Below, piece by piece: positions 1 through 11,068 of a DNA stretch of 64,000 bases. A program made the position numbers and the translations under genes. Origin of the DNA: Cryptomeria japonica. Lineage: Eukaryota > Streptophyta > Pinopsida > Cupressales > Cupressaceae. The stretch covers positions 652,758,920 through 652,822,919 of the forward strand of contig NC_081405.1 in NCBI RefSeq assembly GCF_030272615.1. The letters run 5' to 3'. The notes below the pieces were generated by a model that worked only from the letters and a program-made list of their open reading frames with translations, ran no database searches and was not told the origin of the DNA. The number at the start of each line of letters is the position of its first letter. Position 1 is the stretch's first letter.

Positions 1-250
1 ACTTTGCTCGAAATGTCTTTTCTCAAAATTTTCACGCTCTTCGAATGTTTGAGTGCTTGGTGAAGTAGAATGGAGCCAAAAACACTGATTTATTATGTTA
101 ATTTTGCCAACCACCACATTTAATGCTTGCCAGTTAAGTAATGACTTAACTTATCTGCTGGTATAGAAGTAATTTCAACTTCTCACTGTCAACTGAGGGA
201 ATAATAGCATGTTTCATATTTGATTTTCCAAACCCTCAAAGAAATTTTCA
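1..250 (-). other. Spacer after ORF1 of B
   Basis: This is non-coding sequence downstream of ORF1 on the minus strand. Elements F and G have a spacer at the same place between ORF1 and ORF2, so the start of an ORF2 would be expected just left of the window. No ORF is visible here. Confidence 0.4.
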
Positions 251-1387
251 TCAGTTAGATGAAGACTCTCCTGCCAGTGGAGTGTTACTTTCTTCTGCCG
301 GTGGAGTGTTACTCTGTTCTGTCGGTGGAGGAGTATTCCTATCAACATTTAGTTCTGATTTCCTGATCCATTGTTTTGAGAATTCCTGCTTTACTTCTTC
401 AACCTTTTCTTTACCTTTCAAACTAGCACCATTGTTGTTTACCGGTGAAGACTTGCTTCTACAAAACTTTGCAATATGTCCAATCTTGTTACAGGCATAA
501 CAAGTCACATTATTTTTCTGAATAGCTTTCCCATAACCTATGCCGGTTTGTGTTTTGCATTGATTAGATAAGTGTCCAAATCTTCCACAAACATAACATT
601 TCACATTCATTCTGCAATTTTCAGAATTATGACCAACTTTGTTGCATTTTGAACTTTGACCGGTGGGTGTATTGGTATTCTGATAATTTCTAGATCTACA
701 TTGATTTGCTCTATGACCATACTTGTTACAGTTAAAGCATTTGCCATTAAATTTATAAGCAGTTTGTTGTCTTACCAGTTTGCCATGATCCTGTGTGTTT
801 GCAGTACCAGAGCTTTCACTAGTTTCAAAGTCAAGACCATTAGCGTCACCATTAGGTTTCTGATTCTTCAACAAGTCACCAAGTTCTTCTGAGCTTTTCT
901 TGAATTTTTTTTTATGTTGATTTGCAGCAGCCAGTTCTCCTTCCAAGATACCTTTTTGTCTCATGAGTTCATTTGAGTCATTTTGTACATGCATTAGATC
1001 TGTCTTCAACATATCATTTTTATAACTAAGTCTTGTGTTTTCATTTGCAACATCATTCAGTCTTCTATTCAAGTCTTCTTCATTATTCTTTCTATCTTCA
1101 ATTTCTTTACAAAATCTCATAGTCATATCCTGCATCTCATTCTTTGTTGTCATGTTTTCTTGTTTCAACTTATTCATCAGATCACTAAGAGTTTCCTTTT
1201 CATCATTCTCATTTTGCATCTTTTCACAAAGTTCTCTTCTCTTGTTTCTTGAAATGGTGAGTTTTTCTTGAAGTGCTTGAATAATATTCTGTGCAGCTTT
1301 TAGATCATCTTCAAGTTTGATATTTTTCAATTTTTCTGCATCATAGTCTGAGAGAGTTGCTTCTAATTGCTTCATCAAGTTTTCCAT
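251..1387 (-). CDS. Coiled-coil, four-CCHC-knuckle protein (ORF1 of B)
   Basis: This is the best preserved ORF in the window: 378 residues with no stop. I chose the ATG at 1387; the frame stays open up to the primer-binding site but has no earlier ATG. Roughly the first 170 residues are Lys/Glu/Asn-rich with heptad spacing, a predicted coiled coil. A Ser/Asn linker follows, then four CX2CX4HX4C-type knuckles: CFNCNKYGHRANQC, one that lost its first Cys (SSKCNKVGHNSENC), CYVCGRFGHLSNQC and CYACNKIGHIAKFC. The tail is acidic and Pro/Ser-rich with a repeated N-T-P-P motif. CCHC knuckles bind nucleic acid in Gag proteins, so a Gag-like RNA-binding role is likely. The four knuckles line up with knuckles 2 to 5 of the related ORF in element G. 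No UBN2-type Gag core is visible. Confidence 0.75.
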   Translation of the reverse strand: MENLMKQLEATLSDYDAEKLKNIKLEDDLKAAQNIIQALQEKLTISRNKRRELCEKMQNENDEKETLSDLMNKLKQENMTTKNEMQDMTMRFCKEIEDRKNNEEDLNRRLNDVANENTRLSYKNDMLKTDLMHVQNDSNELMRQKGILEGELAAANQHKKKFKKSSEELGDLLKNQKPNGDANGLDFETSESSGTANTQDHGKLVRQQTAYKFNGKCFNCNKYGHRANQCRSRNYQNTNTPTGQSSKCNKVGHNSENCRMNVKCYVCGRFGHLSNQCKTQTGIGYGKAIQKNNVTCYACNKIGHIAKFCRSKSSPVNNNGASLKGKEKVEEVKQEFSKQWIRKSELNVDRNTPPPTEQSNTPPAEESNTPLAGESSSN

Positions 1388-1440
1388 CTCTACCAGTGTC
1401 AAGATCTTCCTCAAGTTGTTAGGCTTCTGAAAATAGAGGA

Positions 1441-1457
1441 CCAAGCTCTGATATCAA
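1441..1457 (-). other. Primer-binding site of B
   Basis: The minus strand reads TTGATATCAGAGCTTGG right after the LTR end. This is one base off the TGGTATCAGAGC sequence that plant Copia elements use to pair with the 3' end of initiator methionine tRNA. Confidence 0.8.
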
Positions 1458-1458
1458 T

Positions 1459-2254
1459 TGTTAGGATTCCCACAGATACTGAGAGGGGGGGTGAATCAGT
1501 ATCTAACTGGTGAATAGATTTTCTTGACTTAAAACATGTAAAGCATATTAATACTGTATACCGGTAAACAAGAAATAATGCAATGAACAAATATAACAAC
1601 AACCACATGAAAAACACACCATAACACAGTAGTTTAATGAGGAAACCTGGTGTGGGAAAAACCTCGGTGGGATTTGTGACCCACAATATTCACTTATTGG
1701 CCAATAAGAGAATATTATTGCTACAAGAGGGGCCTGAACATGCAGGAAGGCCAAGTGCCTAGAGCTCACTGCTCAATTACAAAATGGGAAGTCTCACTGA
1801 CTTACAAAATGGATTATATAAATCCAATGTCTTGTACTGCTTCAAAATAGCATCTACTATGCCAGATCTAGTACCGGTTTATAGCTCTACTTCATACATA
1901 AACCCTTAACCTATCATTCGCATAATAGGTCTACCTTATTTCGCCTAATTACATTCCTCCATGCATACCTAATTGTTCTACAATGATCTCTTATATATAT
2001 GAGTCATTTTACAATTTGCCAAGTCGACTTACAATGATTTTACAATAATAAACAAAATAAATTACAATCAAAATTCCTGTCGGCTTCTGTGCCGGTATGC
2101 TTCCTTTCACTGCCGGTGCTGGTGGTCTGTGTAGAATCTGACTTTGCTGGTGTCGGTGGATTGCCTTGCCGGTGTCATAGGATTGTAAGGTTGCCATCAA
2201 TGACAAAACCTTCAATCACCTACAATGTCTCATTGGAGTGTGCATTTGCCAACA
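1459..2254 (-). repeat. 5' LTR of element B (796 bp)
   Basis: On the minus strand it begins TGTTGGCAAA and ends CCTAACA, directly beside the primer-binding site. Near its 3' end it carries the GATTCACCCC...CTCTCAGT block (plus 1478-1500) seen in D, F, G, H, I and J. It also holds the two-stem hairpin at 1639-1665. Only one LTR lies in the window, so its age cannot be judged. Confidence 0.85.
1639..1665 (-). promoter_or_regulatory. Conserved LTR hairpin, copy in B
   Basis: On the minus strand the outer stem is GAGG/CCTC, enclosing TTTTT, a short inner stem and a TTT spacer. In J and H the outer stem is GTGG/CCAC, so both sides changed together. Confidence 0.55.
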
Positions 2255-2259
2255 ATATC

Positions 2260-3285
2260 ACAATTCCATATGTAGAACAAACTTTAATGAAGTTAGCAGA
2301 CTTGAATTATATTGCATTATCATCAATCTTTTATTTGAGAAATGCAAGTATGCAAAGAAGAAGAAAACGATGGTTACTTAGGACATATATTTAAGTAAAA
2401 AGGGATTCATTTTCTTTTGTTATGTATTATAAATTGTGATAATTTGGAATTGGACAAAAAAATGGAAAGAGAAGAAAAATTCTTGATCTAGCTTGCATTT
2501 AATAGGAGGCTTAGATTGTGCTTGCTAAAAGATTTCTTGTGATAAATAAAGATATCTACGTTCTTTATGTGTTAATGGATTACAATGAGATTATTAAAAA
2601 TTTGTAGGAATGTAATTTGAATTTAAAGGAAAAATAAAAATTAGATTTTGTTTTGTATTGTATATCTTAGATTATGATTTTTGTTTTGAAAAAAAAATGG
2701 AGAATTTCATCCAAACCCTTGCAATTTGTTTTAAATAAATATTGTGTTGGTGAGAATAGAATCTTATTATATTTTGACCTAGAGGACACTCTTAGTTTTT
2801 CAATTTGGGTAGGTTTCTTCACATTGTGCAAATTATAGCAAGATGGTGTTATTTTTAAGAATTTTGTAAAATGCTTCTTGAACCCTGCTAAATTTTTATA
2901 AAATTTGCATGAGGATGGAAGTGTACTCATCTTCATATTTTGATGAAAAGGGTATGTTGCAAACTTTTAATTATTGAGTTGAATGAATTTGTGTGAAAAG
3001 CTTCATGATCCATTAGTGATAGACCTAACCTTATAGGATTCTTGAAACAAATAAGGAAATATTATTTTTACTATTTTCAAATTTTGAGAGTTCTAGTGAA
3101 TGATTATTTTGTGGCATTGAAAATAATTTGGGCTAATGAAATGACATAAGAAGCATGAGAATTTATTTGTGAAAATTTCATTTACCACAATTTCTCTAAC
3201 TATTCAATTGTATCTAGGGTTAAAAGACATGAATCATTCATTCATTTTGTTAGGGATGGATAAATAGATAAATACTTGGAATGGT
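2260..3285. other. AT-rich DNA with no recognised gene
   Basis: No coding signal, domain or element end was recognised. The only ORF of any length is a short minus-strand frame of low complexity. The stretch lies between element B and an old repeat and is probably eroded repeat DNA. Confidence 0.5.
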
Positions 3286-3752
3286 CATGATTTCTCTAGC
3301 TATATTATATTTTATCTAGGGTTAAAGCATGATTGGATTCATTACATTATATATAATATGGTTTTATTTCATTAAATAAAATAAAAAATTCTTAAAAACA
3401 ACACTCACCTCCAAGTCTATTTTATGATTTTATTTAGGGCTTGATGTAAATACTATAAGCAAGAGAATGATACTTCCTAAGATATTACTATTTAATCTAG
3501 CTTGATGAAAATGTTCAAATGAATGCATCCATTGTAATGGGTGTTATTTGAGATAATCATGTCTTCATAAATCCACTTTGTGTCTTAGAGGACCAAGATG
3601 AAGACACTCCATTTCTTAGACTTCACTTTCTCTTCCTCGTGTAAATTATGATCCTTGTGTGGAACCAATTTGTGAAATGGTTTGACAATTGATTGTGTTA
3701 TGTGTTTGAAGCTACTCGTATATTTTTCTTATGCTTAATGACCATGGAGTAT
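3286..3752. repeat. Old direct repeat, copy 1 (continues at 13517-13620)
   Basis: The segment aligns by eye to 16280-16755. Shared strings include 'atgttcaaatgaatg', 'gagataatcatgtct' and 'gaagacactccatttctta'. Element A interrupts this copy, and the match resumes after A with 'tatatattt' and 'gaactatgatg'. This shows that the repeat existed before A inserted. It may be an LTR pair of a very old element, but no ends could be defined. Confidence 0.55.
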
Positions 3753-4215
3753 TGTTAGGGTTTCAAGCAAATCCGAAGCAAATATGAACTAACAATTATA
3801 TGCAGATTTGAATACAAAGGATAAAGAAATAAAATAGGACACAGATAACACAGAGATTTAACGTGGTTCACCTAGAATGGGTTACGTCCACCATACACAG
3901 CCGTCCAATCTTTCTTATTATCCAGCAAAAACAGTACATCAACCTTACAATGCCTTAAGCATCCTAGCCACTTATAACATGCATTTTTAGGGCAACAAAA
4001 AAAGTTGGCCTTTTTAGGGTTTTATTACAATGTCGGTTTTTATCAATGAAAAATGGCAAAAAAATTTTTCTCGATGGCTGTTGCCCTCGAACCCCCGCTT
4101 TTCTCGGGGGCTGCCGCCCCTGAACCCCTGCCCGGGGCCTAGCCCGGCCTTGGACCTCGGCGAGGATACGTGCTGAGTGTACAGTACTTTGCTGATCAGT
4201 CGCCACATTTCAACA
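3753..4215 (-). repeat. 3' LTR of element A (463 bp)
   Basis: The minus strand reads TGTTGAAATGTGG...CCCTAACA. It contains a GC-rich block (plus 4075-4165) in which a Gly/Pro-codon-like unit ending GGGGGCTGCCGCCCC is partly duplicated. This makes it 33 bp longer than the partner LTR. Confidence 0.93.
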
Positions 4216-4270
4216 ATCTCCCACTTGGAGACTGATCAGGCTCCACACCGAACAATCTCCCACTCGGAGA
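4216..4270 (-). other. Polypurine tract of A, duplicated
   Basis: On the minus strand AAGTGGGAGAT directly precedes the 3' LTR and would prime plus-strand DNA. A second near-copy, CGAGTGGGAGATTG, lies about 35 bp upstream along with part of its context (GGAGACTGAT). This looks like a short tandem duplication of the tract. Confidence 0.7.
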
Positions 4271-4396
4271 CTGATACTACATGACACCACTGTACATGCA
4301 ACATCCGCTGGATAAAACACTAGGACTTGACTGGTATAAATTCCACAATTATCAATCAAGAAGACCAACAGAAATTGATGAAGAAATCAACTTCTC

Positions 4397-6329
4397 CTAT
4401 GGAACTGCCTTTGTGAACATATCGACAGGATTCTCACTTGTGTGAATCTTCTCAAGCCGTAACTGACCCTCCTCCAAAACAGTCCGGATGAAGTGGTACC
4501 TGAGCTGAATGTGCTTTGTCCTTGAATGAAAAGCAGAGTTCTTTGCAAGATGAATGGCACTCTGGCTATCAGTATACAATGGGCTATCCTCTTGTGTTTG
4601 ACCCAATTCCTTCAGAAAACATTGCAACCAAATCATCTCCTTGTTGGCTTCTGTAGTAGCAACATACTCAGCTTCAGTGGTTGAAAGTGCAACAACCTTT
4701 TGCAGCCTAGAAATCCAACCGACTGCAGTTCCCCCTATAGTAAAAACATACCCTGTAGTACTCCTCCGTGAATCAATATCACCCGCCAGATCAGAGTCAA
4801 CAAATCCATTCAGAGCAGCATTAGATCCTTTGAAACATAATGCCTTCGTAGTAGTTCCTTTCAAATACCGAAGAATCCATTTCACAGCATTCCAATGTTC
4901 CATACCCAGATTACTCATAAACCTGCTCACAACTCCCACTGCATGTGCAATATCTGGCCTTGTGCATACCATTGTATACATTAGACTGCCAACAACTGAT
5001 GAATACGGGATGTTAGACATTTTATTAACCTCTTCCTGTGCCTTTGGGCACATCTCCTTAGTCAATTTGAAATGACTAGCCAATGGTGTACTAACTGCTT
5101 TTGCATCCTGCATGTTAAATCTTTTCAACACCTTCTTTATATACTCACTTTGGGAAAAATTCAAGGTTCTATTTTTCCTATCCTGTGTAATCTTCATACT
5201 GAGAATTTGCTTAGCTGCACCCAAATCCTTCATAGCAAATGACCTAGCTAATTTCTGTTTAAGATCATTTATATGTTGCATGTTAGACCCAACAACAAGC
5301 ATGTCATCAACATAAAGCAACAGGATAATATAACTACCATTATCAAATCTCTTAAAATATACACAATGATCAGAATGACATCTATGATAATTGTGTTCAG
5401 CCATGAAACTATCAAATTTTAAACACCATTGTCGGGGTGCTTGCTTTAGGCCATACAGACTTTTCTTCAACCTGCACACCAAGTTCTCCTTACCTTTGAC
5501 CTCATATCCCTATGGTTGCAACATGTAAGTTTCCTCCTCCAAATCTCCATGGAGAAAAGCTGTTTTGATATCTAATTGTTCAAGATGTAAATCATCTGCA
5601 GCCACAAGACTAAGTATAGTTCTAATTGAAGTCATTTTTACAACTGGAGAAAATATTTCATCATAATCTATACCCTTTTTCTGTGCAAAACTTTTTACCA
5701 CAAGTCTGGCCTTATATCTTTTCTGACCTCCTTCCTCCTCCTTCAGCCAATAAACCCATTTGTTAGGCAAGGCTCTTTTTTCTGCAGGTAAAGGGACTAA
5801 GTCCCAGGTCTTATTTTTCATCAAGGAGTCCATCCCCTCTTTCATGCCTAGCTCCCACTGTTGTTTGGCATCTACCTGCATTGCTTCTTCATATTCTTCT
5901 GGTTCACCAGAATCCGTTAATAAAATAGAATACAAAGAAGGAGAAAATCTTTCAGGGGGTCTACTTAACCTCGTAGAACGCCTAACACTTGCAGGAGTTT
6001 GTGGGACAATTTGTTGTTGCTGAGCATTAGGTACCTGTGGCATTTCATTTTCAAGAATCTCATCCAACACCGCATATTCTTGTTTGTCCTGTTCATGCTT
6101 CTTTTCCTGCATCTGTTCTTTATACATAACCTTCTCATTGAATATAACATCTCTACTTCTAATTATTTTCTTATTTTCAAAATCCCATAACCGATAGCCA
6201 TATTCATCTATCCCATATCCAATGAAGGTACATTTATGAGATTTAGCATCAAGCTTGGTTCTGTTTTCTTTATCAACATGGACAAAAGCTTCGCAACCAA
6301 AAGTTTTTAGAAAAGAATAATTTACCTTT
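4397..6329 (-). pseudogene. Integrase C-terminal region, RT and RNase H, element A
   Basis: The sequence resumes after insertion C with the integrase C-terminal TFGCEAFVHV segment. The RT follows: RYKARLVVKSFAQKKGIDYD, LDIKTAFLHG, a TAG stop at about 5507-5509, [17 protein letters not shown], and the catalytic YVDD box. RNase H shows the DSDLAGD, STTEAEYVA and TDSQSAI motifs, and the frame ends at 4397 with an FTKAVP tail. Apart from the single stop, this half is well preserved. Domain order and motifs are diagnostic of Copia. Confidence 0.92.
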
Positions 6330-8645
6330 TGTGAGGCCCTACCCCGATTCAGTTTGACATTTTCAGTTATTTGCATATTGAGACTATTATGGATGCTTTA
6401 TTTTATGCATTATGGACTTAGAACTTATATGATACCATGATTTGGACCGCACTGACATTTGTTGATGTTTTATTGCACGCATGATGATTATGAAACTTTA
6501 GATATGTTACTAGAATAGAATTACATTATGATGGTGAATGTCATTTGCAGGATTTTATTTTGATAAAAAAAAATGATGCATATTTATGAATGGTTCATTT
6601 TTGGGAAATTATGTTGTTTGCTTATGTGAAATTGAATGTGAAAACAAATGAGGAATTGAATTATTGTTGCCTAATGTATGAGTGTTTGATTTGCAATAGA
6701 ATCCATGTATTTGATTATGAATAATTGTGATTATTTGGAGTTACTAATGTGTTAATTGAGATGCGCAGGAAATTATCCATGTGACCATGGAATTTATGTA
6801 GAATCAAGCCTAGACCAATGTGCGTTTGTTAAGCCGGGAGTTGTCTATTTGGAGAGACAACACCCCGCCCCTTGTAATGTATTTTATTTGTGATGTGTAT
6901 AATGCTTGAATGTAAAATTTAATTTATATGTAATTGTGTAATCCTTCAAGAGACCAATTTTCCATGTGTGATTTTATATTGTATTTTTGTTGTGTCACTT
7001 GACACATGTGCTGATTAAGTGTCATTAAGTTGACTTGTCTCTTGGAGGGAGTTTTGTTTCTACCAAAGCCATTCAAAAACATGAGTGTGGTCCCAAAATT
7101 ATCTTGGGTAGGGAGTCATGGGAGTGGTCAACTCATGCTTGACCCGTAGGTAAACTTCAGTGGAGTTTCCAAAGGGTTTAATGGACTCCTAGGGTAAGTT
7201 TTTAGGCTTTTCCAAAGGTCCTAAGGGTATACCTATGGGTTAGGGGTGTTTTGCAACATGTGGCTTCTCCATGTGACTATGAAGTCACTTCAAAAAGTGA
7301 TAATTCCAAGATGCACGAAAATTGAACTTAGAAAGTTCTCCCTAGGATAGAGAACCTTCCCTTTAGGAGTTAAACTCTCTTCCCCATCCTCTTCCACCTT
7401 TTCCCTTTCCAATTTTAGGAATGTGCAAGAGTTTGGGAAGGGCAACCAATGGGAACTCACACCTCACCCAAGGGGTTGGGAAGTGTGTGAGAGGCCTTCT
7501 TAGGCAAGAATTTGCAAACTTAGTGAGTAATCACCCACTCTCCTTTCTTGGAGATTTTGCTTGTTTTGAAAAAGTTAGTAGGAGTTGGCATTTTTAGTGG
7601 AATTTTGGGAGAAAAGATAGTGGAAATTGGGCAGCTCATCCCCAACTAAAGTTAGCAAACCTTTTGGCAGAATTAGGTTGGTTACTTTCTTCTTTCTCTT
7701 ATTATGTTGAAAATGATAGTTTATGTTGTTTTGTAACAAGAAAAGAGTTGCTTGAAAGATTGTGTTTTATGAAGTTTTTGTGTTGAAGTAAAATGTATAG
7801 TTTTTCCTTTCTATGTGTTTGTTGTGTTTCTTGTTGTTTTTTGGGAGTGTCCAAGATCTCCTATCCTTGGGAGGGTAGGAAGATCTTGGGGTGGAAGGAG
7901 TTTGACAGCCATGGGTGAGAGGCTCTCCTTATGGAGAGTGTTCTCAAGGGAGTCCTTGGTGACCCTTGATGCATGGCCTTGTGTATGCATTTGGGGGTCA
8001 TAAGGGGAGCATATATGGCCTTGAGCCTTTTTGGGGGGCATAAGGTTTGTGAAATGTTTGGGTTGCATTTGTGTTGCCATGAGGTGGCTAATGTAGTATT
8101 GTTCTTTGGCATGCATTCTCCCTATTGGTACTTGGTCCACTTCCACCCATGGAAGAGTCACCATGAAGGTGGTGAATGTGAAGCTTGGGAAGGGGGATTT
8201 TGATTGTAAATGTGTTCCTATGTTTTTTAGTGGTTTTGTGTGTGTGTAACCCGTCTAGTGCTTGGTTCTCCAAGCTCGGGGGTGGCTTCTAGTAAGCCTA
8301 GGCTGGGAGGTGAGCTTCCCATGGTCAAAATGTGTTGTTTTTTTTGCAGGTTGCATGGAATGGGAAAAGAAGAAATAAAGGATTTTGTTGCTGTTTTTGT
8401 GTTGCAGAAAAAGAAATGTTTTTTAAAAAAAAAATAGGGAAGAAATGGAAGTTTTCAATGTTGTTGTATTCCCCTTCAAAAAAAAAAATTGTATTAATTC
8501 CAAGTTATTGTGTAGAAAGAAAAAAAAAGAGACATTGCTAGGATTTTATCCCATTTGTAATATTATTTATTTTGTAGCCTTTTTAACCTTGTATATATAT
8601 TTGACATTGGATACCCATGTGTTTTTTCCTACTCGGTAGTTTGTG

Positions 8646-8671
8646 CTAAAATAAAATAAAATAAAATAAAA
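8646..8671. repeat. (AAAAT)n microsatellite
   Basis: This is a short run of AAAAT units inside insertion C, probably from replication slippage. Confidence 0.8.
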
Positions 8672-9271
8672 TGTTAGTTTTGCATCTTGGTTTTTATGTT
8701 TTGCAAAAAAAAGGGAGAAGTATGCACTTGTGGGTAAACTGAAATTTAAAGTTGTTAGTTGTTATACATTTATCCTCAAGCATATGCTGCTGTATATTTA
8801 GTTAAAAACAGTAAATTATTTTCCATTATTTGCAGAAAGAAAAAAAGAAAATCCTAATAGTTGTAGTTTATTTATTTTCTAAGAAATTAGCATTTAGCCT
8901 CATAGTATTTAAAAATATATATATATATATATATGTATAAATACTCTTTTCTCATTAGTCAAATTGCAAGAATATATGACTGGTTCTACATGAATAAAGA
9001 AAAGGGGTTCCAAGTAGCTTAGAGGGCAATATGTAAAACATATATATAATTTATTACTGTTCTTCAAACTCAGTTATAACAAAATGACACAGCAATGTCT
9101 TATTACAGATTTAATATTACAAAAAAAAAAAAAGAGAAAACTGATAATAAGATTTAACTATAAGTGTATATATATAAATATTTATTTGATCCTTTATAAG
9201 AGAATTCTGCCTGTTATCATACAGAAACTCTTATGCACATTATTTTGCCAGATTTATATAAACACACACAA

Positions 9272-9272
<1 letters not shown>

Positions 9273-9342
<70 letters not shown>

Positions 9343-9435
9343 TATATTTATAAATGCTTCTTTTAAAAAAAAAAGAGACATATTGTAAACTCTGAAATGC
9401 CTTAGCTTAGTTAAACAAACCAGAACGTATATATG

Positions 9436-9514
<79 letters not shown>
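9273..9514. repeat. (TA)n tracts inside C
   Basis: Two long TA runs (about 9273-9339 and 9428-9514) flank a short unique spacer. They are self-complementary and could form cruciforms. Reading frames through them are artefacts. Confidence 0.95.
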
Positions 9515-9520
<6 letters not shown>

Positions 9521-9589
9521 AAAAAACCCAAGTGAATGACAGCCGAACCACATCTCCCCGCAGGGTTACCGCGTGATAAATCTAACACC

Positions 9590-9880
9590 AAGCGTATTTC
9601 GTTTAACGCAAAATAAAAGGGCACTAGGGTTGTGCGGGCCGCAGCTCCCGGGGACGGGCGGGAACCGCAGCCTGCGGCGGCGTCGTCCGCGGCAGCGGCG
9701 CCCGCGCGCTGCGTGCTCCCGCCTCCACTTCCTCTCCTGCAGAGCCCCTCCCCCTGCGTGGTGGTAATGGAACGTAAACAGGATTACGGTAAGGGTTTCG
9801 CCGAGCCTCCCCCTTCGGTTCCCTTCGCGCCGTTCCTCCCTGCACACAGCACACGCAGGGGTAGTAATAAAATGAACAAA
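9590..9880. other. GC- and CpG-rich island inside C
   Basis: A sharp GC-rich block sits in otherwise AT-rich DNA and includes dense CG dinucleotides around 9640-9720. Several overlapping frames are open on both strands, but only because stop codons are rare in GC-rich DNA; none shows a domain. An LTR promoter or leader region is possible. Its CpG density suggests limited methylation decay. Confidence 0.7.
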
Positions 9881-9907
9881 AAAAATATAGCAAGTTGTTA
9901 TGGTGTC

Positions 9908-9933
9908 GCCCTAACCCTAGTTCGGGTTAGGGC
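9908..9933. other. Perfect 10-bp inverted repeat of CCCTAA type
   Basis: GCCCTAACCC and GGGTTAGGGC are separated by six bases (TAGTTC). They form a perfect stem at the edge of the GC-rich island. The arms resemble plant telomere repeat cores, but there is no array. Confidence 0.85.
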
Positions 9934-10128
9934 AACGCCCCATAAGTATTTAATTAAATAAGAATGTGTGTGTGCGCGTGGAGGGGTCGGGAGGGGGGAA
10001 AAAGTCACTTTAAAAAAAAAGAAGATAGAAGTTTCATTTCCCCTTCCCTCTTTTCGGGATTATAAACAAATAAAAAAAAGGGGAAACTCATATGCATGAG
10101 GTTTATAGATAAATATGTGAATAATTAA

Positions 10129-10364
<236 letters not shown>

Positions 10365-11068
10365 AGCACCCATAAAGTAATACTTAATAGAGACCGAGTT
10401 CGTTAATTGTTAAATTAAGACTTGCAATATTTGCTAAATGTAGAAGGACTTTTATAGGGGAGGATTTAAATTCCAAAAGGGATTTAATTACTTTATTTAA
10501 CGGAGATCATAAATCGATTAGATAACGTTATTTTTATTAATGAATTTGAAGAATGGCTTATAAGGAGATTTTAGGATCCTTGGGTAGATTAGAATTTAAG
10601 TAATAATTAGGGGTGTATGCTCTAAGATAGTTGTAGGGTCAAGAGGGTCAATTAAATCCAAGGCTATAAAGTATCTTTATACCATGGGGTTATATTTTAG
10701 TGAAGTGTATTTTTATGGCGATGTTAACTAACTTAAAATCCTAGTGGATAAGAAGAGAAGAGAAAATTTTAAAACGCTTATATCAATCGTTGTATTAAGA
10801 ATTCTAATTTATTATTACTGCAACCTAGTGAATACCCCTTTTGGGGAAATATTCAGCTCGTTGGTATCTGAGTAAACCTAGTTACTAGATTGAATTTAAT
10901 TACCCGATTGCCACAATGTAATTAAGACCAAACTCAAGATGCATTATTTCATTGCACTTAGTTGATTAAATTAGTTAAGTAGGTCGTTAATTAGTTAAGT
11001 ATTTTCAGAAGAGAAAAAAAAAAAAAAAATTTTTTTTTTCCGTTGGTGCCCTAGAGTTGGGCATGACA

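Larger units (their letters stand above)
1..2254 (-). mobile_element. LTR retroelement B, 5' part only
   Basis: The element reads right to left: 5' LTR (1459-2254), a primer-binding site, then a coiled-coil and zinc-knuckle ORF, and it runs off the left edge of the window. Its 3' LTR and any second ORF are not visible. The LTR ends are TG...CA, and the outer flank 2255-2259 (atatc) should be repeated beyond the missing 3' LTR. ORF1 architecture matches elements F and G further right, so I infer that B belongs to the same pol-less family. Without the left half, a conventional pol cannot be excluded. Confidence 0.8.

Noticed and set aside
3964-4208. Two short frames in the 3' LTR of A
   Set aside because: They are an LTR-internal GC-rich repeat, and a counterpart in the other LTR is disrupted.
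8320-8360. Intron acceptor (T-rich tract then GCAG) suggesting a spliced host gene
   Set aside because: It lies within insertion C, has no flanking coding exon, and such tracts are common in AT-rich plant DNA.
9084-9353. 89-residue frame ending in Tyr-Ile repeats
   Set aside because: Its second half is translation of a (TA)n microsatellite.
9908-9933. Interstitial telomere
   Set aside because: There are only two CCCTAA-type words in inverted orientation and no tandem array.
9566-9961. Arg/Pro/Ala-rich frames on both strands
   Set aside because: They overlap each other in a GC-rich island where stop codons are rare. No motif is conserved, and the Arg/Ala bias follows base composition.
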